Source of the DNA: Urophycis tenuis
Taxonomy: Eukaryota > Chordata > Actinopteri > Gadiformes > Phycidae
DNA: 64,000 bases
NCBI GenBank assembly: GCA_036785325.1
Contig: JAXIVH010000142.1
Span: 124,001 to 188,000, forward strand
Direction: 5' to 3'
A program made the translations under genes and the position numbers. This document shows, one piece after another, positions 12,340 to 23,591 of the stretch. How positions within the stretch are numbered: position 1 is the stretch's first letter; every line of letters begins with the position of its first letter. Below the pieces are notes generated by a model. The model was not told the DNA's origin. It did no database searches and saw only the letters and a program-made list of their open reading frames with translations.

Positions 12340-13821
12340 GAATTGAAAAGTTGAAGGTATGTTTTTAGCTGCTGGGTAGACTTCAGTCAACCTGACGCAG
12401 TTTAGTCTGTGATCAACCAAATTGCTCGGGGATGGGCTCATTTTAAGCGGGGAAATCTAAGGTTCCCAACGGCGTATGGCAAGATTATATTGAGTCATGG
12501 GTCGTTGAAATACTAAGCTAATTAATTTCTGTTCTTTATTGAAAGATTGATCTTAATTGAAACGTTGAAGGTATGTTTTTAGCTGCTGGGTAGACTTCAG
12601 TCAACCTGACGCAGTTTTGTCTGTGAGCAACCAGACTGCTCGCGGATGGGCTCATTTTAAGCGGGGAAATCTAAGCTTTCCAACGGCGTATGGCAAGACT
12701 ATATTGACTCATGGGTCGTTGAAATACTAAGATAATTAATTTGTGTTCTGTAAGGAAAGATTGATGTTAATTGAAACGTTGAAGGTATGTTTTTAGCTGC
12801 TGGGTAGACTTCACTCAACCTGACACAGTTTTGTCTGTGATCAACCAGACTGCTGGCGGATGGGCTCATTTTAAGCAGGGAAATCTAAGCTTTTCAACGG
12901 CGTATGGCAAGACTATATTGACTCATGGGTCGTTTAAATACTAAGCTAATTAATTTGTGTTCTGTAAGGAAAGATTGATGTTAATTGAAACGTTGAAGGT
13001 ATGTCTTTAGCTGCTGTGTAGACTTCAGTCAACCTGACGCAGATTTGTCTGTCAGCAACCAAATTGCTCGGGGATGGGCTCATTATAAGCGGGGAAATCT
13101 AAGCTTTCCAACGGCGTATGGCAAGACTATATTCACCAAAGGGCCGTTGAAATACTAAGCTAATTAATTTGTGTTCTGTAAGGAAAGATTGATGTTAATT
13201 GAAACGTTAAAGGTATGTTTTTAGCTGCTGGGTAGACTTCATTCAACCTGACGCAGTTTAGTCTGTGATCAACCAGACTGCTCGCGGATGGGCTCATTTT
13301 AAGCGGGGAAATCTAAGCTTTCCAAAGGCGTATGGCAAGACTATATTGACTCATGGGTCGTTGAAATACTAAGCTAATTAATTTGTGTTCTGTAAGGAAA
13401 GATTGATGTTAATTGAAACGTTGAAGGTATGTTTTTAGCTGCTGGGTAGACTTTAGTCAACCTGACGCAGTTTAGTCTGTGATCAACCAGACTGCTCGCG
13501 GATGGGCTCATTTTAAGCGGGGAAATCTAAGCTTTCCAACGGCGTATGGCAAGACTATATTCACTAAAGGGTCGTTGAAATACTAAGCTAATTCATTTGT
13601 GTTCTGTAAGGAAAGATTGATGTTAATTGAAACGTTGAAGGTATGTCTTTAGCTGCTGTGTAGACTTCAGTCAACCTGACGCAGATTTGTCTGTGAGCAA
13701 CCAAATTGCTCGGAGATGGGCTCATTTTAAACGGGGAAATCTAAGCTTTCCAACGACGTATGGCATGACTATATTTGCCCATGGGTCGTCGAAATAATAA
13801 GCTGATTCATGTGTGTTCTGT
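12340..13821. repeat. 214-bp minisatellite array, unit 6 (7 monomers)
   Basis: Partner of 3518-4999 with a few substitutions, for example GACTTTAGTC at about 13450 and CTAAGCTAA for CTAACCTAA. Confidence 0.95.
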
Positions 13822-14008
13822 TGGCTGTGGAAAGAAAATAGCACACAAGTCATACCAAGTCACCTTTATTTTTCAGTGATAAACATTAATAAATAAACAG
13901 TATGGACATTGTATAAACAGTTGTATAAAAAGTGTAAACGGTATGAACAGTGTTCTTATAAAAGATATCAATATCAATACTGATCACGTGTGTATTTTAT
14001 ATTTCCAG

Positions 14009-14512
14009 GTTATTTGTTGATGAGCCAGAGCCTGTGACTCCCACCAACCGGCCCGTTCAGCCCACTGCGTTGTCGTCCTCCACCCGGCCGAAGCCTCCTG
14101 CGCCCACCCGCCTCCAGCCGAGGCCTCCTGCTGCATCAGCCTGTGGCCCGCCCGCCCCCTGTGTCGGCAGCACCCATACCGCTGGTCCTCCCCGCACAGC
14201 CACAGGCCCCCTCCGTCCTGCTTCGTGGGCCATCCTGCAGCTGTCTCTGCAGTCATCGTGTGTCAAAACCATTCAAACTTGTATATGGTAACATTTCAAA
14301 ATGACACCAGCATAAATGAGGACCTTGCAATAGGTTGTGTGTTACAGGACCCCCCTGGCATACAGCTGTATGTCTCTGTGAAGGTGGTTGTGAAGAACTG
14401 CATCCGGCTGAACAAGTACAAGTGCCGGCGAGGCAGCAACTCTCTCGAGGGGTTGCACGCCCACCTGGTTAACGCCATCCCTTCACAGCGATATGGGATC
14501 ATGCCGTTCCAA
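14009..14512 (+). CDS. Cassette exon copy 7 (open 3' half)
   Basis: Q-type with CGA and RYGIM, as copies 3 and 4. The intron after it is interrupted by the LINE at 14676. Confidence 0.5.
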
Positions 14513-14524
14513 GTAAGTGATTAA

Positions 14525-14525
<1 letters not shown>

Positions 14526-14588
<63 letters not shown>

Positions 14589-14642
14589 TATATACACACA
14601 CACACACACACTCGCATATATACACACACATATATATATATA
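14526..14642. repeat. CA/CG/TA alternating microsatellite, unit 7
   Basis: 117 bp with the CAAACA interruption and an extended CGCGCGCG core. Confidence 0.9.
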
Positions 14643-14675
14643 CTTAAACATAGCTGACCCTTTTTTTCCCCCTTC

Positions 14676-15066
14676 AGAATCAGAATCAGAATCAGAATCA
14701 GAATCAAGTTTATTGCCAAGTAGGTTTACACCTACAAGGAATTCGACTTGGTGCAATTGGTGCAAGGGAAAAAACAGTATTAAAAATATAAGTAAGTAAA
14801 AAAAAAAAAAAGTAAAAAAGTAGAAAAGTAAAATAACCATAATAAAATAAAATAAATATATATATACAATGTACAATGAATATGAGTATGAATATGAATA
14901 TGGATATGGAATACAGAGCAGTAGTGCATGCAGAGGAAAATGGAAAAATGGTGGACCCGAATGAGTGCACACTGTACACACTGTGCGTTAATGTAACGCA
15001 GACGATCTGAAGATGCCACGTTAATGTAGCATGTAGGTCTGTGTGGGGGGAGGGAGAGAGTCAGTG
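14676..15066 (-). other. LINE 3' UTR and repeat tail
   Basis: From the stop codon to the TGATTC tail. It holds an A-rich run at 14798-14840, a GAATATGAGTATG-like short repeat at 14878-14910 and the AATAAA-like signal next to the tail (minus strand). Hexamer repeats of AATCAG occur five times at 14676-14705. Confidence 0.75.
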
Positions 15067-18000
15067 TCAGTGGGGGCTCCGGGCCTTGTTGACAAGGCTA
15101 GTGGCAGACGGGAAAAAACTGTTCTTATGCCGTGAGGTTTTGGTCCTGATGGACCGCAGCCTCCTGCCAGAGGGGAGTGATGCAAAGAGATGGTGACCGG
15201 GGTGGGAGGGGTCGGCCATAATCTTACCTGCACGCCTCAGGGTCCTGGAGGTGTACAGGTCCTGGAGCGACGGCAGATTGCAGCCAATCACCTTCTCTGC
15301 AGACCGAATGATGCGCTGCAGTCTGCCCTTGTCCTTGGCGGTGGCAGCAGCGAACCAGATGGTGATGGAGGAGGTGAGGATGGACTCAATGATGGAGGAG
15401 TAGAAGTGCACCATCATTGTCCTGGGCAGGTTGAATTTCTTCAGCTGCCTAAGGAAGTACATCCTCTGCTGGGCTTTCTTGATGAGGGAGCTGATGTTCA
15501 GCTCCCACTTGAGATCCTGGGAGATGACAGTTCCCAGGAAGCGGAAAGACTCCACAGTGTCAATTGTGTAGTCGCAGAGGGTGATGGGGGCAGGTGAGGC
15601 TGAGTACTTCCTGAAGTCCACAACCATCTCCACTGTCTTTAGAGCATTGAGCTCTAGGTTGTTCCGGCTGCACCATGTCACCAGATGGTCTATCTCCCAC
15701 CTGTAGTCAGACTCATCACCATCAGAAATGAGTCCAATGAGGGTGGTGTCATCCGCAAACTTCAGAAGCTTGACGGACTGGTGACTGGAGGTGCAGCTGT
15801 TTGTGTACAGGGAGAAGAGCAGAGGAGAAAGAACACAGCCCTGGGGGGAACCGGTGCTGATGGTCTGTGAGTCGGAGATGCATTTTCCCAGCTTCACATG
15901 CTGCTTCCTGTCAGACAGGAAGTCTGTAATCCACCTGCAGGTGGAGTCAGGCACACTAAGCTGGGAGAGCTTCTCCTGAAGCAGAGCCGGGATGATGGTG
16001 TTGAAAGCAGAGCTGAAATCCACAAACAGGATCCTGGCGTAGGTTCCTGCGGAGTCCAGGTGCTGGAGGATGTAGTGGAAGGCCAAGTTGACTGCATCGT
16101 CTACAGACCTGTTGGCTCTGTAGGCAAACTGCAGGGGGTCCAGGAGGGGGTCGGTGATGCCTTTCAGGTGTGAGAGCACAAGGCGCTCAAAGGACTTCAT
16201 AACCACAGAGGTCAGGGCGACGGGTCTGAAGTCGTTAAGTCCTGTGGTCCTTGGCTTCTTGGGGACAGGAATGATGGTAGAGGTCTTGAAGCAGGCTGGC
16301 ACGTGACATGTCTCCAGTGAGGTGTTGAAAATGTCTGTGAACACTGGAGACAGCTGATCAGCACAGTGCTTCAAGGTGGATGGGGAGACAGAATCCGGTC
16401 CAGCAGCTTTCCGGGGGTTCTGTCTCCTGAAGAGTTTGTTGACGTCCCTCTCATGGATGGAAAGAGTCGTCACTGAGGTGGGTGGGGGGGTCGAGGGGGG
16501 GACCTTTAAGTTTGGCATTGGTGGAGGTGCCCAGGCCCCCACTGAGGTGGGGGAGGTGATAAGCTGGAGCTGTTGGGAGGTGTCATGGGGGATGGTTGCA
16601 GGACTGTCCCTTTGTCTTTCAAAGCGGCAGTAGAACTCGTTCAGGTCATTGGCCAGACGATGGTCGTTGATGGAGTGGGGGGCTTTAGGCTTGTAGTTGG
16701 TGATTTGCCTAAGCCCTTTCCAGACAGACGCAGAGTCGTTGGCTGAGAAGTGGTGTTGGAGCTTCTCAGAGTACACTCGTTTAGCCTCTTTCACCGCCTT
16801 GCCAAACTTGTACTTCGCCTCTTTATAACTGTCTTTGTCCCCACTCCTGAAGGCAACTTCCTTATCCAACCTTAACCTTCTGAGTTTGGCTGTGAACCAG
16901 GGTTTGTCATTGTTGTAACTCACCCTGGTGCGTGTTGGAATACAGTTGTCCTCACAGAAACTGATGTAGGACGTCACAGCCTCTGTGTACTCATCCAGAC
17001 TGTTGGTAGCAGTCCTGAACACATCCCAGTCAGTAGAGTCCAAACACGCCTGGAGATCCTCCACGGCCTCACTGGTCCACTTCTTTGATGTCCTCACTAC
17101 AGGTTTGCAGAGCTTTAATTTCTGCCTGTACGCAGGAATCAGGTGGACCATGACGTGGTCAGAGTGTCCCAGTGCAGCACGGGGGACGGCGTGATAGGCA
17201 TCCCTGACTGTGGTGTAACAGTGATCCAGAATGTTCTCCTCTCTGGTCGGGCATTTAATAAACTGTCTATATTTAGGGAGTTCGTGAGTGAGGTTTCCTT
17301 TGTTAAAATCACCAACGACAATAACTAAGGAGTCCGGGTTGGTACGCTCCACACACAGTATCTGGTCGGCGAGCATGCGCTGTGCGTCCTGCACGTTGGC
17401 CGACGGTGGAATGTAAACACCGACCAGAATGAATGAAGCGAACTCACGGGGTGAATAAAAGGGCTTACAGTTTATGAAGTAAGATTCCAGATCAGGAGAA
17501 CAGTGCTGCTGGATCGCCGTCACGTCGTTGCACCAACCACTGTTGATGTAAAAACAGATTCCTCCACCTTTTGTTTTGCCGGAGAGTTCCGCGTCTCTGT
17601 CCGCTCTGTAGAGTTGGAAGCCTGCCAGCTGCAGCGCAGAGTCCGGTATTAAGCCACAAAGCCACGTCTCCGTAAAGCACAAAACAGCGGATGAATAAAA
17701 GTCCCTGTTTTTTCCCAACAGCAGTTGTAATTCGTCCAGTTTGTTGGGCAGTGAACGCACGTTAGAGAGAAATATACCCGGTAGAGGTGTGCGTAATCCG
17801 CGCTGGCGAAGACGCACAAGCGCACCGGCACGTTTTCCTCTCCTCCGACGTTTTACTGCGTGAGCAAAGGTGAGCGCACCTTTGACCAGAATGTCCAAAA
17901 TTTCCAATGTTGGGAGAGCGAAAGTAGGAAATAAATCCTCTGGCGTTGTTACCCTGATGTTCATGAGCTCTTCTCTGGTGAAAGAGCTCCGGGTGCCATC

Positions 18001-18078
18001 GCAAAAGACGGAGTTTAAACACAAAACAAAACAAAACAACGCGCACCAACACACCGAGGCGACCATCCGCGGCGCCAT
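15067..18078 (-). CDS. LINE ORF2-type protein: endonuclease plus reverse transcriptase
   Basis: A 1003-residue uninterrupted ORF for the nicking and target-primed reverse transcription protein of a LINE. The apurinic-type endonuclease is at about residues 101-312, with SNVRSLPNK (about 105), FTETWL (135-140), VGDFN (255-259) and LGHSDH (303-308). A linker with KxxWFTxKLRRLR follows. The RT is at about 555-850, with KAAGPDSV, FRPVALTS, FVDFSSAFN (685-693), GSPQGCVLSPLLF (743-755) and the FADD box (774-777). The C-terminal tail has RRAGKI and HKNSFFPSA, usual for fish elements. All expected catalytic Asp/Asn/Glu/His residues are seen and there is no frameshift or stop, so it may be recently active. 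The first Met is 15 bp from the element's 5' end. Oddity: residues 5-26 are strongly hydrophobic (VASVCWCALFCFVLCLNSV), resembling a signal peptide. No ORF1 is present. Confidence 0.9.
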   Translation of the reverse strand: MAPRMVASVCWCALFCFVLCLNSVFCDGTRSSFTREELMNIRVTTPEDLFPTFALPTLEILDILVKGALTFAHAVKRRRRGKRAGALVRLRQRGLRTPLPGIFLSNVRSLPNKLDELQLLLGKNRDFYSSAVLCFTETWLCGLIPDSALQLAGFQLYRADRDAELSGKTKGGGICFYINSGWCNDVTAIQQHCSPDLESYFINCKPFYSPREFASFILVGVYIPPSANVQDAQRMLADQILCVERTNPDSLVIVVGDFNKGNLTHELPKYRQFIKCPTREENILDHCYTTVRDAYHAVPRAALGHSDHVMVHLIPAYRQKLKLCKPVVRTSKKWTSEAVEDLQACLDSTDWDVFRTATNSLDEYTEAVTSYISFCEDNCIPTRTRVSYNNDKPWFTAKLRRLRLDKEVAFRSGDKDSYKEAKYKFGKAVKEAKRVYSEKLQHHFSANDSASVWKGLRQITNYKPKAPHSINDHRLANDLNEFYCRFERQRDSPATIPHDTSQQLQLITSPTSVGAWAPPPMPNLKVPPSTPPPTSVTTLSIHERDVNKLFRRQNPRKAAGPDSVSPSTLKHCADQLSPVFTDIFNTSLETCHVPACFKTSTIIPVPKKPRTTGLNDFRPVALTSVVMKSFERLVLSHLKGITDPLLDPLQFAYRANRSVDDAVNLAFHYILQHLDSAGTYARILFVDFSSAFNTIIPALLQEKLSQLSVPDSTCRWITDFLSDRKQHVKLGKCISDSQTISTGSPQGCVLSPLLFSLYTNSCTSSHQSVKLLKFADDTTLIGLISDGDESDYRWEIDHLVTWCSRNNLELNALKTVEMVVDFRKYSASPAPITLCDYTIDTVESFRFLGTVISQDLKWELNISSLIKKAQQRMYFLRQLKKFNLPRTMMVHFYSSIIESILTSSITIWFAAATAKDKGRLQRIIRSAEKVIGCNLPSLQDLYTSRTLRRAGKIMADPSHPGHHLFASLPSGRRLRSIRTKTSRHKNSFFPSATSLVNKARSPH

Positions 18079-18247
18079 CTTGGTATTCGATTCTTCTCGG
18101 GGATTATGCTCCCAGGTTTGATCTCGGACGTCTGGTCACTTATAGCATATAATAATATTCTATTACTGTTAAGCCAACTATGAATAATAAAACAGGCCAA
18201 AACATGTGTCCTTTATCAGAGCTACGCGTATTACAAAAAAAACGCGT

Positions 18248-18659
18248 GAATTGAAAAGTTGAAGGTATGTTTTTAGCTGCTGGGTAGACTTCAGTCAACC
18301 TGACGCAGTTTAGTCTGTGATCAACCAGACTGCTCGCGGATGGGCTCATTTTAAGCGGGGAAATCTAAGCTTTCCAACGGCGTATGGCAAGTCTATATTC
18401 ACTAAAGGGTCGTTGAAATACTAAGCTAATTCATTTGTGTTCTGTAAGGAAAGATTGATGTTAATTGAAACGTTGAAGGTATGTCTTTAGCTGCTGTGTA
18501 GACTTCAGTCAACCTGACGCAGATTTGTCTGTGAGCAACCAAATTTCTCGGAGATGGGCTCATTTTAAACGGGGAAATCTAAGCTTTCCAACGACGTATG
18601 GCGTGACTATATTTGCCCATGGGTCGTCGAAATAATAAGCTGATTCATGTGTGTTCTGT
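18248..18659. repeat. 214-bp minisatellite array, unit 7 (2 monomers)
   Basis: Right of the LINE; same two monomer types as at 8062, with GGCGTGACTATATTT as a private change. Confidence 0.95.
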
Positions 18660-18846
18660 TGGCTGTGGAAAGAAAATAGCACACAAGTCATACCAAGTCA
18701 CCTTTATTTTTCAGTGATAAACATTAATAAATAAACAGTATGGACATTGTATAAACAGTTGTATAAAAAGTGTAAACGGTATGAACAGTGTTCTTATAAA
18801 AGATATCAATATCAATACTGATCACGTGTGTATTTTATATTTCCAG

Positions 18847-19350
18847 GTTATTTGTTGATGAGCCAGAGCCTGTGACTCCCACCAACCGGCCCGTTCAGCC
18901 CACTTCGTTGTCGTCCTCCACCCGGCCGAAGCCTCCTGCGCCCACCCGCCTCCAGCCGAGGCCTCCTGCTGCGTCAGCCTGTGGCCCGCCCGCCCCCTGT
19001 GTCGGCAGCACCCATACCGCTGGTCCTCCCCGCACAGCCACAGGCCCCCTCCGTCCTGCTTCGTGGGCCATCCTGCAGCTGTCTCTGCAGTCATCGTGTG
19101 TCAAAACCATTCAAACTTGTATATGGTAACATTTCAAAATGACACCAGCATAAATGAGGACCTTGCAATAGGTTGTGTGTTACATGACCCCCCTGGCATA
19201 CAGCTGTATGTCTCTGTGAAGGTGGTTGTGAAGAACTGCATCCGGCTGAACAAGTACAAGTGCCGGTGAGGCAGCAACTCTCTCGAGGGGTTGCACGCCC
19301 ACCTGGTTAACGCCGTCCCTTCACAGCGATGTGGGATCATGCCGTTCCAA
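18847..19350 (+). pseudogene. Cassette exon copy 8 (stop in 3' half)
   Basis: H-type with TGA. A private G-to-T gives PTSLSSS for PTALSSS in the Pro-rich half. The 3' end reads NAVPSQRCGIM in the frame beyond the stop. Confidence 0.6.
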
Positions 19351-19360
19351 GTAAGTGATT

Positions 19361-19363
<3 letters not shown>

Positions 19364-19415
<52 letters not shown>

Positions 19416-19470
19416 GCGCATATATACACACACACACACACTTATATATACACACACATATATATATATA
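19364..19470. repeat. CA/CG/TA alternating microsatellite, unit 8
   Basis: 107 bp; a long uninterrupted CA run, then CGCGCG and CTTATATATA. Confidence 0.9.
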
Positions 19471-19653
19471 CTTAAACATAGCTGACCCTTTTTTTCCCCC
19501 TTCTCGGGGATTATGCTCCCAGTTTTGATCTCGGACGTCTGGTCACTTATAGCATATAATAATATTCTATTACTGTTAAGCCAACTATGAATAATAAAAC
19601 AGGCCAAAACATGTGTCCTTTATCATAGCTACACGTATTACAAAAAAAACGCG

Positions 19654-20708
19654 TGAATTGAAAAGTTGAAGGTATGTTTTTAGCTGCTGGGTAGACTTCA
19701 TTCAACCTGACGCAGTTTAGTCTGTGAGCAACCAAATTGCTCGCGGATGGGCTCATTTTAAGCGGGGAAATCTAAGGTTCCCAACGGCGTATGGCAAGAC
19801 TATATTGAGTCATGGGTCGTTGAAATACTAAGCTAATTAATTTCTGTTCTTTATTGAAAGATTGATCTTAATTGAAACGTTGAAGGTATGTTTTTAGCTG
19901 CTGGGTAGACTTCAGTCAACCTGACGCAGTTTAGTCTGTGATCAACCAGACTGCTCGCGGATGGGCTCATTTTAAGCGGGGAAATCTAAGCTTTTCAACG
20001 GCGTATGGCAAGACTATATTCACCAATGGCCCGTTGAAATACTAAGCTAATTAATTTGTGTTCTGTAAGGAAAGATTGATGTCAATTGAAACGTTAAAGG
20101 TATGTTTTTAGCTGCTGGGTAGACTTCATTCAACCTGACGCAGTTTAGTCTGTGATCAACCAGACTGCTCGCGGATGGGCTCATTTTAAGCGGGGAAATC
20201 TAAGCTTTCCAACGGCGTATGGCAAGAGTATATTGACTCATGGGTCGTTGAAACACTAAGCTAATTAATTTGTGTTCTGTAAGGAAAGATTGATGTTAAT
20301 TGAAACGTTGAAGGTATGTTTTTAGCTGCTGGGTAGACTTCAGTCAACCTGACGCAGTTTAGTCTGTGATCAACCAGACTGCTCGAGGATGGGCTCATTT
20401 TAAGCGGGGAAATCTAAGCTTTCCAACGGCGTATGGCAAGACTATATTCACTAAAGGGTCGTTGAAATACTAAGCTAATTAATTTGTGTTCTGTAAGGAA
20501 AGATTGATGTTAATTGAAACGTTGAAGGTATGTCTTTAGCTGCTGTGTAGACTTCAGTCAACCTGACGCAGATTTGTCTGTGAGCAACCAAATTGCTCGG
20601 AGATGGGCTCATTTTAAACGGGGAAATCTAAGCTTTCCAACGACGTATGGCATGACTATATTTGCCCATGGGTCGTCGAAATAATAAGCTGATTCATGTG
20701 TGTTCTGT
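19654..20708. repeat. 214-bp minisatellite array, unit 8 (5 monomers)
   Basis: Begins with an AAGGTTCCC first-type monomer. The second carries CACCAATGGCCCGTTG and the third begins after GATGTCAATTG; the same order recurs at 24402. Confidence 0.95.
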
Positions 20709-20895
20709 TGGCTGTGGAAAGAAAATAGCACACAAGTCATACCAAGTCACCTTTATTTTTCAGTGATAAACATTAATAAATAAACAGTATGGACATTGTA
20801 TAAACAGTTGTATAAAAAGTGTAAACGGTATGAACAGTGTTCTTATAAAAGATATCAATATCAATACTGATCACGTGTGTATTTTATATTTCCAG

Positions 20896-21399
20896 GTTAT
20901 TTGTTGATGAGCCAGAGCCTGTGACTCCCACCAACCGGCCCGTTCAGCCCACTGCGTTGTCGTCCTCCACCCGGCCGAAGCCTCCTGCGCCCACCCGCCT
21001 CCAGCCGAGGCCTCCTGCTGCGTCAGCCTGTGGCCCGCCCGCCCCCTGTGTCGGCAGCACCCATACCGCTGGTCCTCCCCGCACAGCCACAGGCCCCCTC
21101 CGTCCTGCTTCGTGGGCCATCCTGCAGCTGTCTCTGCAGTCATCGTGTGTCAAAACCATTCAAACTTGTATATGGTAACATTTCAAAATGACACCAGCAT
21201 AAATGAGGACCTTGCAATAGGTTGTGTGTTACAGGACCCCCCTGGCATACAGCTGTATGTCTCTGTGAAGGTGGTTGTGAAGAACTGCATCCGGCTGAAC
21301 AAGTACAAGTGCCGGCGAGGCAGCAACTCTCTCGAGGGGTTGCACGCCCACCTGGTTAACGCCATCCCTTCACAGCGATATGGGATCATGCCGTTCCAA
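20896..21399 (+). CDS. Cassette exon copy 9 (open 3' half, no stop after donor)
   Basis: Q-type, CGA, RYGIM. Unlike the others, the sequence past the donor is GTGATTACACAC, lacking the TAA, so an unspliced read would run on through the CA tract to about 21582. That extension is a by-product of the microsatellite phase, not evidence of coding. Confidence 0.5.
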
Positions 21400-21406
21400 G
21401 TAAGTG

Positions 21407-21410
<4 letters not shown>

Positions 21411-21461
<51 letters not shown>

Positions 21462-21524
21462 GCGTGCGCATATATACACACACATACACACACTCGCATA
21501 TATACACACACATATATATATATA
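21411..21524. repeat. CA/CG/TA alternating microsatellite, unit 9
   Basis: 114 bp; CGCGTGCGC core and a CATACA interruption, shared with units 14 and 19. Confidence 0.9.
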
Positions 21525-21708
21525 CTTAAACATAGCTGACCCTTTTTTTCCCCCTTCTCGGGGATTATGCTCCCAGTTTTGATCTCGGACGTCTGGTCAC
21601 TTATAGCATATAATAATATTCTATTACTGTTAAGCCAACTATGAATAATAAAACAGGCCAAAACATGTGTCCTTTATCATAGCTACACGTATTACAAAAA
21701 AAACGCGT

Positions 21709-23404
21709 GAATTGAAACGTTGAAGGTATGTTTTTAGCTGCTGGGTAGACTTCAGTCAACCTGACACAGTTTTGTCTCTGAGCAACCAAATTGCTTGGGG
21801 ATGGGCTCATTATAAGCGGGGAAATCTAAGCTTTTCAACGGCGTATGGCAAGACTATATTCACCAAAGGGCCTTTGAAATACTAAGCTAATTAATTTGTG
21901 TTCTGTAAGGAAAGATTGATGTTAATTGAAACGTTAAAGGTATGTTTTTAGCTGCTGGGTAGACTTCATTCAACCTGACGCAGTTTAGTCTGTGATCAAC
22001 CAGACTGCTCGCGGATGGGCTCATTTTAAGCGGGGAAATCTAAGCTTTCCAACGGCCTATGGCAAGACTATATTGACTCATGGGTCATTGAAATACTAAG
22101 CTAATTAATTTGTGTTCTGTAAGGAAAGATTGATGTTAATTGAAACGTTGAAGGTATGTTTTTAGCTGCTGGGTAGACTTCAGTCAACCTGACGCAGTTT
22201 AGTCTGTGATCAACCAGACTGCTCGCGGATGGGCTCATTTTAAGCGGGGAAATCAAAGCTTTCCAACGGCGTATGGAAAGACTATATTCACCAATGGCCC
22301 GTTGAAATACTAAGCTAATTAATTTGTGTTCTGTAAGGAAAGATTGATGTTAATTGAAACGTTGAAGGTATGTCTTTAGCTGCTGTGTAGACTTCAGTCA
22401 ACCTGACGCAGATTTGTCTGTGAGCAACCAAATTGCTCGGGGATGGGCTCATTATAAGCGGGGAAATCTAAGCTTTCCAACGGCGTATGGCAAGACTATA
22501 TTCACCAAAGGGCCGTTGAAATACTAAGCTAATTAATTTGTGTTCTGTAAGGAAAGATTGATGTTAATTGAAACGTTAAAGGTATGTTTTTAGCTGCTGG
22601 GTAGACTTCACTCAACCTGACACAGTTTTGTCTGTGAGCAACCAAATTGCTCGGGGATGGGCTCATTATAAGCGGGGAAATCTAAGCTTTCCAACGGCGT
22701 ATGGCAAGACTATATTCACCAAAGGGTCGTTGAAATACTAAGCTAATTAATTTCTGTTCTGTAAGGAAAGATTGATGTTAATTGAAACGTTGAAGGTATG
22801 TTTTTAGCTGCTGGGTAGATTTCAGTCAACCTGACGCAGTTTAGTCTGTGATCAACCAGACTGCTGGCGGATGGGCTCATTTTAAGCAGGGAAATCTAAG
22901 CTTTTCAACGGCGTATGGTAAGACTATATTCACCAAAGGGCCGTTGAAATACTAAGCTAATTAATTTGTGTTCTGTAAGGAAAGATTGATGTTAATTGAA
23001 ACGTTAAAGGTATGTTTTTGGCTGCTGGGTAGACTTCATTCAACCTGACGCAGTTTAGTCTGTGATCAACCAGACTGCTCGCGGATGGGCTCATTTTAAG
23101 CGGGGAAATCTAAGCTTTCCAACGGCGTATGGCAAGACTATATTCACTAAAGGGTCGTTGAAATACTAAGCTAATTCATTTGTGTTCTGTAAGGAAAGAT
23201 TGATGTTAATTGAAACGTTGAAGGTATGTCTTTAGCTGCTGTGTAGACTTCAGTCAACCTGACGCAGATTTGTCTGTGAGCAACCAAATTGCTCGGAGAT
23301 TGGCTCATTTTAAACGGGGAAATCTAAGCTTTCCAACGACGTATGGCATGACTATATTTGCCCATGGGTCGTCGAAATAATAAGCTGATTCATGTGTGTT
23401 CTGT
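21709..23404. repeat. 214-bp minisatellite array, unit 9 (8 monomers)
   Basis: The first-type monomer is missing; the array opens with GAATTGAAACGTTG joined to a CTGACACAG/CTCTGAGCAACC monomer. A last-type CTTTAGCTGCTGTGTAG start also occurs internally near 22373. Confidence 0.95.
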
Positions 23405-23591
23405 TGGCTGTGGAAAGAAAATAGCACACAAGTCATACCAAGTCACCTTTATTTTTCAGTGATAAACATTAATAAATAAACAGTATGGACATTGTATAAA
23501 CAGTTGTATAAAAAGTGTAAACGGTATGAACAGTGTTCTTATAAAAGATATCAATATCAATACTGATCACGTGTGTATTTTATATTTCCAG

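Larger units (their letters stand above)
14676..18093 (-). mobile_element. Full-ORF L2/CR1/Rex1-group LINE inserted antisense
   Basis: A 3418-bp non-LTR retrotransposon. Its 3' end (left, on +) is a short repeat tail, read on the minus strand as (TGATTC)n after CAATAAACTTGATTC, the tail form I associate with fish L2/CR1/Rex1-group LINEs. An A/T-rich 3' UTR lies at 14706-15066 and the 5' UTR is only about 15 bp. The empty site CCCCCTTCTCGGGG is present in every other unit, and TTC is found on both sides (14673-14675 and 18094-18096), so a 3-bp target duplication fits: unit length minus element leaves 3 bp more than the expected 872. No other unit has a copy, so it landed after this unit was made. 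Clade assignment within the group is uncertain. Confidence 0.85.

Noticed and set aside
14499..14981. 160-codon minus-strand frame at the LINE end
   Set aside because: Runs from LINE 3' UTR into the flanking CA tract; low complexity only.
21112..21582. 156-codon open frame through the CA tract
   Set aside because: It exists because the TAA after the donor is missing in this copy and the CA repeat is in phase; it crosses a conserved GTAAGT donor.
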